The position numbers and the translations under genes are program-made. The notes below the pieces were generated by a model. The model was not told where the DNA came from, made no database searches, and worked only from the letters and a program-made list of their open reading frames with translations. A stretch of DNA of 64,000 bases from Natranaerovirga hydrolytica (GTDB lineage: Bacteria; Bacillota; Clostridia; Lachnospirales; DSM-24629). Shown in pieces: positions 18,095 to 25,749 of the stretch (position 1 is its first letter; each line of letters begins with the position of its first letter). The stretch covers positions 62,001-126,000 of the forward strand of contig NZ_SMGQ01000012.1 in assembly GCF_004339095.1 (NCBI RefSeq), given 5' to 3'.

Positions 18095-21000
18095 ATGCCA
18101 GCCATATCTAAAATTAGATTTACCAATGTGGTTTATGAAAATGGTGGAAAACGATACAATGATGATGTCTTTCAATTTGACGGTTACAATGGTGCCATCT
18201 TGCTAGAAAATGGCGGTGGCAAAACAGTTTTTGTACAAACAGCATTACAAGCTATTTTGCCTCACTTTGACCTGGAAGAAAGAAAACTTAGAGAAACATT
18301 GTCCTTAGAAAGCAATCCGTGTCATATTGCTATTGAATGGATATTAAACGACAATCCAAGAAGGTATTTGGTTACATCTGTGACTTTGTTTTTAACCAAT
18401 AATAAGTTGGACTCTTATAGATATGTCTATGAATACAGCTTTAATGATTCTCATACCATCGAGCATATGCCTTTTGTTAAAGAAGGAGAGGGTGGTTCTA
18501 AAAGAGCCTCTAGCAAAGGTGAAATAGCCGATTATTATCAAGCGATGCAATCAAGAAATATGAATGCCAAAACCTTTAAGACCATCAAAGCCTATCACCA
18601 GTATATAGAAGACAATTACAAAATCATCCCCTCAGAATGGCGAAGCATTGGACGCATTAATAGTGCAGAAGGTGGGGTAGAAGATTACTTTGAAAATTGT
18701 AAAACCACTGGCCAGTTGGTAGACAGACTATTGATTCCTGTTGTGGAAGAAGCCATTTCAGAAAATGGTACAAAAGATTTTGTGGCCACATTTGAAGAGC
18801 AAAGAGAACGTTTTAAAAGGCATAGACAATTACGAGAAAGAATTGAAGAAAGCAAATTAATTGAAGAAAAAATCAATAGTTATGTGAACACATTTGAAAA
18901 TTATAATGCCATTTATAAAGAATATATCCATAAAAGAGAATATGCAAAAGGCATCTATGAATATGTTGATGCAGAAAAGTTAGAGGTAGAAAACAAGCTT
19001 AATCAAAGCCATCAAGAACAAGAAAAGATACAAAAAGAGTTAACAGAATGGGAAAGAAAAAAAGCGTCTTATGAGATTGCTTTGTTAGAAAAAACCTTAG
19101 AAAGCTACAAAGAAGTACTTACTGCAGCAAAAAATGATTTTAATGAGACATCCCATGCTTTTCATGACAAAAGTGCTAAGTACAATAATTTAAAAATAGC
19201 CAAATTAAAGCTATTAATCAAAGAGTTAGAAGACAGCATAAAAAACAACCAAGAGCAGTTAAGCCGCTTAGAGAAAACTTTAGAGTTAGATGACATTAGA
19301 AAGCAATTGGAAGAAAACAGTTGTGCCCTTAAAGGGTACTTTGTTACGGAAGAAGAAAAATGGATTCAAGAAAAAGAAAAAGTTGAAATAGAAGACAATA
19401 GAATAACCCATAGATACAATGAGGAAAAGGAGAATCTTGCAAGATTACAAGACAAAAAAGAAACTTTAACAAAGGAACAAAGTAAAAAAGAAGGACAAAT
19501 AAGTGAAATTAAAAAAGAGCTCAAACACATTAAAGAAAATATTGTTGCACTGAATGTCAATGAAGATGTTAAACAACAACAACAAACATGGATAAAAAGA
19601 GTGAATGAACTTGAAGAAATCAACGCCAGTCATAAAACAAAAATTAATAATATCATATTGGAAAAGGCATCCATTCATGAAAGCCTTAAAAATGAACGAG
19701 AAACTTTATCCATCGCTCAACAAGAACAGGGTCAACTTAGTGAAAAAATGATGCAACTTAGTAAAGTCCAAGAAAATTTGCTTTTAGATCTAAAAACCAT
19801 CCACTCACACTGGTATCATTATGATTCCATCTATAAAAAAGAAAGAGCCATAATTTCACACTTAGAAAGCAAATTAAAGCGTGTGAAGGAAGAAAAAGAA
19901 GGGTTGCTCAAAGAAGAAAGAATAGCTGGGCGATATATTGATGAATATGGGGACAATCAGCTCTTTACAGTAGAGCCTTTATTAGAGCAATGGGTGAACC
20001 AGTGGAAAAATCAATTTAAAGCCATTGAAACAGGCACACAATACATTCAAAGAGCCAGTCAAGCACTGAAAAATAAAGAAATGGTAACCCATTTTAATTA
20101 TTGGTCGCTTGCCATTATCGTAGCAGATGAAGACGTTGAGAAACTAAAGGATAAAATCAATGAAAAGCTAGATCAAGTTACCTATCCAATAGCTGTATTG
20201 GGGCAAGAGGAAGCAATGTCAATTGTTAAAGGCAATGATCCAAAAGAAGAAACGATGATTTTGCCAAAGCATTGGCATCAAAATCTAGATCAAGATGCAT
20301 TTGAAAAGTGGAAGGTTAACACCCATCATCTGTTCCAAGAGAAGGTCAGCAGTAGACATGAAAAAGAAGCAGAAATAGAAACGTACAAAGACTATCTAAA
20401 AAGGGTGAGTGAGTTTTTAAATGACTACCCTTATGACGTTTATATACGAGATGAGGAATCCTTAAAAGCTTTAGATGAAAAAATTGCTCAAACAAAAAAT
20501 CGGATATCCGAAATGGAAGAAAAAGCTGAAGCAATAGAGCAAGAAGTTGCGCGCTGCAAAGAACAAATCTCGGATAATAAAGATGAAATCAGTCAATTGA
20601 ATCAATGGATTAAAGAGATACAAAGGTATTTGACAAAAGAAAAAGAATTGGAAAAAATAGAAGCAAATGGGTATCAATTAAGAGAAACCTTAACAATGAC
20701 CATTAAAGCAATGGATGCTTCACAGCAAATCATAAAAAGACAAGAAGCACTACTCAAAGAACTCAATGAAAGCATATGGGAATTTAAGAAAAAAATAGAG
20801 CATTTAAAAGAAGATGCGCTGTATAAAGAAGTGCAAGATTACGACCCACACTCTGTAGACAAAACAAAAAAAGGATTAGAAGAAGAACGCCAGCATATTA
20901 AAAATACACTGAGTAAAAAACAAGGCAATATACAACATCACGAGGAAATGATTAAAAAAGAACACGCACAACTAGAAGAGGCCTTTAAAAATCTAGAAAG

Positions 21001-22525
21001 AGAAAGAAAAGCAACCCATTATGACATTGATGAAACATTAGAGTATCACTTATATGGGGATTCGTATTTAGAAAATTTGTTAGAAGGTATAAATGTCTTA
21101 AAGCCTATTAAAGAAAAACAAGAAAAGGTATTAAAAGAGAAGCAAAAACAATACGATGACCAATTGACCAAAGTTCAACTAACGCAAGAACAGTTTTTTC
21201 AACAGTATCATGAGCGGTATGCATTTGAAGCACCCATAGAACAAGTTGACAACCAGCTTTCACAGGAAAAGAAAGCCATTATAGAACGGCAAAAAAGAAA
21301 TGGGCAACACACGGAACAATTCAGTGGGGAGTATAAAGACATTGAGTCATGTTTGACCACTTTAAAAGTGGAAAATGGTAGACACGATTACTTGTTAGAC
21401 AGTGTTCAATCAGCGCCTTTAGAAGAAGGGTTTAATAGAGAATTTCCTTATAAGAGAAAAGCTATTATAGAAGAGCATATTCAAGCATTAGAAAGTATTA
21501 AAGAAAAAGAAAAAGTGATGAAAGATAAGTTAGGAGCAGAAAAAACCGCTTTTATTAATTTTTGCGAGGGAGAAATTAAAGACCCACGCTTACGAGAAAA
21601 AACCGTTTCAGGTGTAAGGCAAAAAGACAAATACGAAGAAATTCTTCAGTGGCAAGATAAAATGAAAAAGAGTATTCAACAGACCATTCGCTTAGCTGAA
21701 GACGATATGCGCGAACATGATAAAGACTTGGAACAATTTGTGAATCATCTCTTCATCTATCTTAGAACCATAACAGAAGAACTCAGTATGATTCCTAAAA
21801 AGACAAGAATAAAAGTAGAAGACAAATGGAAGGATATTTATATTTTTAATATTCCCGAATGGAAAGAAGAAGAAGGAAAAGAAGCCATTAGAAATCACAT
21901 TGATTGGATGATTCTAGAATTAGATAACAACCAATTCTTTAACGAAGACGGAACAGAGAATAGTGGCATCATACGAAAAGAAATAGAAAAATGGTTGGAC
22001 ACCAAACAACTTTTACCCATTGTATTAAACAATAGACCCATAAAGGTGAGTTGCAGAAAAGTGACCAATGACAACAAAGTAAGTGGCAGTTTAACATCTT
22101 GGGAAAGTTCTAATCGCTGGTCTGGAGGCGAAAAGTGGAGTAAAAATATGACGTTGTTCTTAGGGATATTAAATTATGTAGCAGAAAAAAGACAAGGGAT
22201 TACACAAGGCATTAAAATCAATCGTACAGTGATTGTAGACAACCCCTTTGGTAAAGCTTCAAGTGGTCACGTGTTAGATCCTGTATTTTATATTGCAGAG
22301 AAGTTAGGTTTTCAAATCATTGCACTAACAGCGCATACAGAAGGCAATTTTATTAGAAATTATTTTCCTGTTGTTTACAGTTGCAGATTGCGTGAAGCAA
22401 CAAACAACAGAAGTCTTATTATAGACAAAGAAAAAGAAATTCAATATGCTTTTTTTAAAGACAAAAGCCCAGAAGTTATTGATAGATTACAGGAAAAAAA
22501 GCAATTAAGTTTATTTGAAATATAA
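18095..22525 (+). CDS. jetC: Wadjet SMC-like ATPase JetC
   Basis: Encodes 1476 residues. Walker A ENGGGKT is near residue 40. Long coiled coils (about 270-700 and 770-1150, rich in E, K and Q) flank a less helical hinge region around 620-750. The C-terminal head has the ABC signature WSGGEKWSKN and a Walker B-like VIVDNPFGKASSGHVLDP. This is the MukB/SMC-type layout of JetC, the motor that extrudes plasmid DNA loops in Wadjet. AGAGGAGG precedes ATG 18095. Length and both nucleotide-binding halves are intact, so the system appears functional. Confidence 0.9.
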   Translation: MPAISKIRFTNVVYENGGKRYNDDVFQFDGYNGAILLENGGGKTVFVQTALQAILPHFDLEERKLRETLSLESNPCHIAIEWILNDNPRRYLVTSVTLFLTNNKLDSYRYVYEYSFNDSHTIEHMPFVKEGEGGSKRASSKGEIADYYQAMQSRNMNAKTFKTIKAYHQYIEDNYKIIPSEWRSIGRINSAEGGVEDYFENCKTTGQLVDRLLIPVVEEAISENGTKDFVATFEEQRERFKRHRQLRERIEESKLIEEKINSYVNTFENYNAIYKEYIHKREYAKGIYEYVDAEKLEVENKLNQSHQEQEKIQKELTEWERKKASYEIALLEKTLESYKEVLTAAKNDFNETSHAFHDKSAKYNNLKIAKLKLLIKELEDSIKNNQEQLSRLEKTLELDDIRKQLEENSCALKGYFVTEEEKWIQEKEKVEIEDNRITHRYNEEKENLARLQDKKETLTKEQSKKEGQISEIKKELKHIKENIVALNVNEDVKQQQQTWIKRVNELEEINASHKTKINNIILEKASIHESLKNERETLSIAQQEQGQLSEKMMQLSKVQENLLLDLKTIHSHWYHYDSIYKKERAIISHLESKLKRVKEEKEGLLKEERIAGRYIDEYGDNQLFTVEPLLEQWVNQWKNQFKAIETGTQYIQRASQALKNKEMVTHFNYWSLAIIVADEDVEKLKDKINEKLDQVTYPIAVLGQEEAMSIVKGNDPKEETMILPKHWHQNLDQDAFEKWKVNTHHLFQEKVSSRHEKEAEIETYKDYLKRVSEFLNDYPYDVYIRDEESLKALDEKIAQTKNRISEMEEKAEAIEQEVARCKEQISDNKDEISQLNQWIKEIQRYLTKEKELEKIEANGYQLRETLTMTIKAMDASQQIIKRQEALLKELNESIWEFKKKIEHLKEDALYKEVQDYDPHSVDKTKKGLEEERQHIKNTLSKKQGNIQHHEEMIKKEHAQLEEAFKNLERERKATHYDIDETLEYHLYGDSYLENLLEGINVLKPIKEKQEKVLKEKQKQYDDQLTKVQLTQEQFFQQYHERYAFEAPIEQVDNQLSQEKKAIIERQKRNGQHTEQFSGEYKDIESCLTTLKVENGRHDYLLDSVQSAPLEEGFNREFPYKRKAIIEEHIQALESIKEKEKVMKDKLGAEKTAFINFCEGEIKDPRLREKTVSGVRQKDKYEEILQWQDKMKKSIQQTIRLAEDDMREHDKDLEQFVNHLFIYLRTITEELSMIPKKTRIKVEDKWKDIYIFNIPEWKEEEGKEAIRNHIDWMILELDNNQFFNEDGTENSGIIRKEIEKWLDTKQLLPIVLNNRPIKVSCRKVTNDNKVSGSLTSWESSNRWSGGEKWSKNMTLFLGILNYVAEKRQGITQGIKINRTVIVDNPFGKASSGHVLDPVFYIAEKLGFQIIALTAHTEGNFIRNYFPVVYSCRLREATNNRSLIIDKEKEIQYAFFKDKSPEVIDRLQEKKQLSLFEI

Positions 22526-22540
22526 TAATAGCATTTAATG

Positions 22541-22580
22541 AAATGCCAGTAAGCTAAATAAATGAATAGCACTGGCATTT
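22541..22580 (+). terminator. Inverted repeat after the Wadjet operon (possible terminator)
   Basis: AAATGCCAGT (22541-22550) and ACTGGCATTT (22571-22580) form a perfect 10-bp stem with a 20-base loop, 15 bp after jetC. There is no long T run, so termination would be imperfect. Confidence 0.45.
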
Positions 22581-22689
22581 GCTTGATACCATAAGCAGTA
22601 GGCATTTATTCTCCCTACTCTTGCATAATTTAAGTGACTTAAGGCATTATAATTATATGTAAAAATGAAAGGGAAGTAGAGGTTCATTA

Positions 22690-23178
22690 ATGATAAAGGG
22701 TAAAAATAAAAAGATAATGATGATGGGTTCTTGGTTGTTAGTGGTTTTGTGGATGGGGATTGTTGTTTTTTTATCCAGTCAGCCAGCAAGTGAGTCAAGA
22801 GAAATCAGTAAAGGTGTAACAGAAAAAGTGATTGAAACAGTGGAGAGGGTCGCACCCAATAGAGCAGAAAGCATTCAAATAAGCGATATACATTTTTATG
22901 TTAGAAAAAATGCACACTTATTCGCTTATGCCTTATTAGGTTTTTTACTGATTAACGCCTTAAGAAGAAGCGGTGTTTTTGGTAGGAAAAGTATCATGAT
23001 AGCGTTGTTTCTATGTGCTTTTTTTGCTATTAGTGATGAGATACATCAAGTATTTGTGCCTGGTCGAAGTGGAGAAGTTAGGGATGTGTTCATCGATATA
23101 TTAGGAGCCAGTTTAGGGATTTTATTTTATATGATGCTTTTTAAGGTAGGTTTGAAAATGATTAAAGAAAAACAATAA
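22690..23178 (+). CDS. VanZ-like membrane protein
   Basis: Encodes 162 residues with four likely membrane segments (about 10-28, 78-95, 102-120, 135-155). The VanZ-family pattern is clear: FLSSQPA near the N-terminus, FYVRKNAHLFAYALLGFLL, and SDEIHQVFVPGRSGEVRDVFIDILG. VanZ was named for low-level teicoplanin resistance, but most members are of unknown function. GAGG precedes ATG 22690. It stands alone after the Wadjet genes. Confidence 0.85.
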   Translation: MIKGKNKKIMMMGSWLLVVLWMGIVVFLSSQPASESREISKGVTEKVIETVERVAPNRAESIQISDIHFYVRKNAHLFAYALLGFLLINALRRSGVFGRKSIMIALFLCAFFAISDEIHQVFVPGRSGEVRDVFIDILGASLGILFYMMLFKVGLKMIKEKQ

Positions 23179-23523
23179 TAAGTATGTAAAATTCAAACTT
23201 TTTGCTTTAATATAAGACAAGTGACTTTATTTAATGTCATATTGTGTCGATATAATATCTATAAGACTAAAAAAATATAGCCTATTGTTTTACCATAAGA
23301 AAAAAATGATATGCGACATTTTTCTACATTCTTTTTAAGAAAAAATGAAAAAATATTGAATAATTACAACAAAAACATTTGAGTTGACAGTAAATTACTG
23401 TGGTGTTATATTTAAACTAGGTAGAAACTTGTCTAATAAGATTGGTCTATTAGGATGTAAATACATTTATTAGAAAATGTTTTTATAAATATATATGTTA
23501 ATGTAATTTAGGAGGTTGTAATT
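23179..23523 (+). promoter_or_regulatory. 345-bp region with promoter and 15-bp palindrome before the PocR-MCP gene
   Basis: A near-consensus promoter lies at 23384-23412: TTGACA, 17 bp, TATATT. A perfect palindrome ACAGTAAATTACTGT (23387-23401) overlaps the -35 and spacer, as an operator would. The leader from there to the start is about 110 bases. I saw no known riboswitch in the rest. Confidence 0.6.
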
Positions 23524-24546
23524 ATGGAGAAGGATATGGCAGATATTCATTTAACAGATTTGGTGAGTGTAGAATTCTTACAAAACTTTCAAGATGCTTT
23601 TGCAGATGCATTGGGGATGGCCGCTTTGACAACAGACAAGAATGGTGAACCGGTTACAGAAGGCTCTAATTTCACAAGGTTTTGCATGAATCTTACAAGA
23701 GGCTGCGAGGAAGGTCTTAGACGATGTAAAGAAAGTGATGCATATGGGGGGAATGAAAGTGCACAGACAGGTCAACCAGCGGTTTATTACTGTCAAAGTG
23801 GATTAATGGATTTTGCAGCGCCTATTATAGTTAATGGACAACAAATGGGATCTATAATTGGTGGGCAAATCTTGCCAGAGCCACCGGATAAAGAGAAGTT
23901 TGCCAAGATTGCAAATGAATTAAATATTGATGAAGAAAAATTTTTAAGTGCGTTAGATGAAGTTGAAATTGTTCCAGAAAAGCAAGTTAGAGCGGCAGCA
24001 CAATTACTATTCATAGTTGCCAGTGAAATTTCAAGAATGGGTTATCAGCGATATATGTTGATGCAAATGACAACTAGGCTGCATGATAATGTGATGCATA
24101 TGATGGCAACCATTGAAGAATTAAATGCGTCCTCTACCAGCGTCACTGAGAATCAAACCTCTCTCGATGAAGAAGTGAAAAGAATTACAGGTGTGGCTCA
24201 AAGTATCAATGAATTAACAAAATCTATATCCGTTATATCCGATCAAACAAAAATGTTAGGATTAAATGCATCTATTGAAGCGGCAAGGGCAGGAGAATAT
24301 GGATTAGGCTTTGGTGTCGTAGCAAAAGAAATCGAAAAATTATCGTCAGAGTCAAAAAGAACAGTCAATGAAATTAATACATTTACAGCACAGATCAATG
24401 ATTATATTGATAAAACCTCTCAAGTTAGTGAATCAACAGTTTCAATCACTCAAGAGCAAGAAGAAGCAACAAAGTCTATTCTAGAGTACATAGAAGACAT
24501 AGCAAGTATGACCGATCACCTTAAAAAATTATCTTCACATAGTTAA
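23524..24546 (+). CDS. Cytosolic PocR-domain chemoreceptor-like protein
   Basis: Encodes 340 residues. Residues about 8-170 match the PocR ligand-binding domain ([56 protein letters not shown]), with several cysteines that could bind metal or sense redox state. Residues about 190-340 are a shortened methyl-accepting signalling domain ([20 protein letters not shown]...[13 protein letters not shown]). There are no membrane segments, so it is soluble. GGAGG precedes ATG 23524, and a terminator follows. It probably signals to CheA/CheW or a similar kinase; the ligand is unknown. Confidence 0.85.
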   Translation: MEKDMADIHLTDLVSVEFLQNFQDAFADALGMAALTTDKNGEPVTEGSNFTRFCMNLTRGCEEGLRRCKESDAYGGNESAQTGQPAVYYCQSGLMDFAAPIIVNGQQMGSIIGGQILPEPPDKEKFAKIANELNIDEEKFLSALDEVEIVPEKQVRAAAQLLFIVASEISRMGYQRYMLMQMTTRLHDNVMHMMATIEELNASSTSVTENQTSLDEEVKRITGVAQSINELTKSISVISDQTKMLGLNASIEAARAGEYGLGFGVVAKEIEKLSSESKRTVNEINTFTAQINDYIDKTSQVSESTVSITQEQEEATKSILEYIEDIASMTDHLKKLSSHS

Positions 24547-24561
24547 GTGAAATTATGAAAG

Positions 24562-24606
24562 TCCAATCTTCAAATCCTAGGGAGCAAATTTGAAGATTGG
24601 ATTTTT
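24562..24606 (+). terminator. Rho-independent terminator after the PocR-MCP gene
   Basis: A 14-bp perfect stem (24562-24575 with 24588-24601) with a 12-base loop, followed by a T run. Confidence 0.85.
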
Positions 24607-24617
24607 GTATGTAGAAA

Positions 24618-24646
24618 TTGACAAAATTTTTGATAACAGACACAAT
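24618..24646 (+). promoter_or_regulatory. Possible promoter of the AbrB/SpoVT remnant
   Basis: TTGACA (24618-24623), 17 bp, CACAAT (24641-24646); the -10 is weak. It lies 60 bp before the first ATG. Confidence 0.4.
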
Positions 24647-24705
24647 AAAAGTAAAGAAACTTGGTTTCCTTACTCGAATATTTTTTATGAAAGGAGCGTA
24701 TACTT

Positions 24706-25095
24706 ATGTTATTAAGCAAACCCAATACGGAGGATACCCATATGGAAAAACGTCGAATCAATATCTCGAGCAAGCGACAAATTACTATTCCAGCTAAGTA
24801 TTATGAAGCTTTAGGCTTGGATAAAGAAATTGACTGTATTTGCTCAAATGATATGCTGATTCTTACACCTGTTTAAAAAGAGGGTTCAGCTTTTGCTGAA
24901 TAAATTTTAGAAGATTTAATTGAGCAGGGTTATTCTGGAGAAAAACTCTTAAATGAATTTAAGAAAATCAACCGTAAAGTTAGACCTGCTGTAGAGCAAT
25001 TAATAGAAGAAGCGGATAAAATAGCAAAAAAAGCATCTGGCAATTATATGGACCCAACAGACGATATTTTTAGTGAAGAAGAAACGGAGGCTTAG
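24706..25095 (+). pseudogene. AbrB/SpoVT-like regulator with two in-frame stops
   Basis: From ATG 24706 (AAGGAGCG upstream) the frame reads 56 residues containing the swapped-hairpin DNA-binding motif INISSKRQITIPAKYYEALG, then TAA at 24874-24876. The same frame continues KEGSAFAE, a second TAA (24901-24903), then ILEDLIEQGYSGEKLLNEFK and onwards to TAG 25093-25095. The continuation fits the C-terminal part seen in about 120-residue members of this family (FAEQIL.DLI..GYSG). Both stops are one substitution from sense codons. The short 56-residue product could still bind DNA. The following ATGCTTCCAGTCG is the start of a downstream partner that is lost after a few codons. Confidence 0.7.
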
Positions 25096-25136
25096 AAATG
25101 CTTCCAGTCGTTTATATTATAAAGATAAGAAAAAGT

Positions 25137-25166
25137 CAAGCTGAATAGACGGCTTGTCTTTTTTTT
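25137..25166 (+). terminator. Short terminator after the AbrB-like remnant
   Basis: CAAGC (25137-25141) pairs with GCTTG (25152-25156), followed by a run of T. The stem is short. Confidence 0.55.
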
Positions 25167-25267
25167 ATTAAATTTCAAAAAAATTGAAAAACTATATAAA
25201 AACCTAAATTAAAGGCAATAGATAGAATTGGAAATGACTTAATAGGGTAAGATATACAAAATTCACA

Positions 25268-25296
25268 TTGACAATAAAATAACGTTGGAGTAAAAT
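25268..25296 (+). promoter_or_regulatory. Promoter of the FMN-binding lipoprotein gene
   Basis: TTGACA (25268-25273), 17 bp, TAAAAT (25291-25296), 35 bp before the start codon. Confidence 0.65.
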
Positions 25297-25330
25297 GACA
25301 GTGAAAAAATAATTATAAGGAGGACAAGGT

Positions 25331-25681
25331 ATGAAAAACATGAAAAAAATATTTGCATTAGGAATCGTATTATCAATGACACTTGTTTTTGTGGGTTGTG
25401 GTGGAGATGCTTCATACGTTGATGGAACATATACTGGACAGTGGGAAGGATATGGAGGTCCTCTAAACCTTGAAGTAACAGTAGAAGACAATACCATTCA
25501 AGATGTTACAGTTGTATCCCATAATGAGTCAGAAGGCATATCAGATGATGCCATTGAAGAAATACCTCAAAGAATTGTAGCCAATAATGATGCGAATGTA
25601 GATGATGTATCAGGTGCGACAGTAACAAGTGAAGCTATTAAAAGAGCAACTTTAGATGCCCTTAGTAAAGCCAATGAATAA
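25331..25681 (+). CDS. FMN-binding domain lipoprotein
   Basis: Encodes 116 residues. The N-terminus is a lipoprotein signal ending LVFVGC (lipobox cysteine about 22). The rest is a single FMN-binding domain: DGTYTGQWEGYGGPL, VTVEDNTI, and DVSGATVTSEAIKRA. In this family the threonine of the SGATxTS motif receives FMN covalently from ApbE. It is probably an extracytoplasmic electron carrier, as in flavin-based extracellular electron transfer or as a partner of a membrane reductase, but no such partner is nearby. AAGGAGG precedes ATG 25331; a strong terminator follows. Confidence 0.85.
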   Translation: MKNMKKIFALGIVLSMTLVFVGCGGDASYVDGTYTGQWEGYGGPLNLEVTVEDNTIQDVTVVSHNESEGISDDAIEEIPQRIVANNDANVDDVSGATVTSEAIKRATLDALSKANE

Positions 25682-25692
25682 AATAAAAATAT

Positions 25693-25726
25693 AAAACAAG
25701 AGTGACCTTCAGGCCACTCTTGTTTT
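25693..25726. terminator. Bidirectional terminator between two convergent genes
   Basis: AAAACAAGAGTG (25693-25704) pairs with CACTCTTGTTTT (25715-25726). A run on each side lets it serve both the FMN lipoprotein (+) and the S-layer-like gene (-). Confidence 0.85.
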
Positions 25727-25749
25727 AATGTTAAGATTGTCGTTAATAC

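Noticed and set aside
6967-24903. Reassignment of TAA to a sense codon, suggested by TAA inside two genes (6967, 24874, 24901)
   Set aside because: Many intact genes here use TAA as stop, and both affected genes show other damage or shortening; ordinary nonsense mutations explain it.
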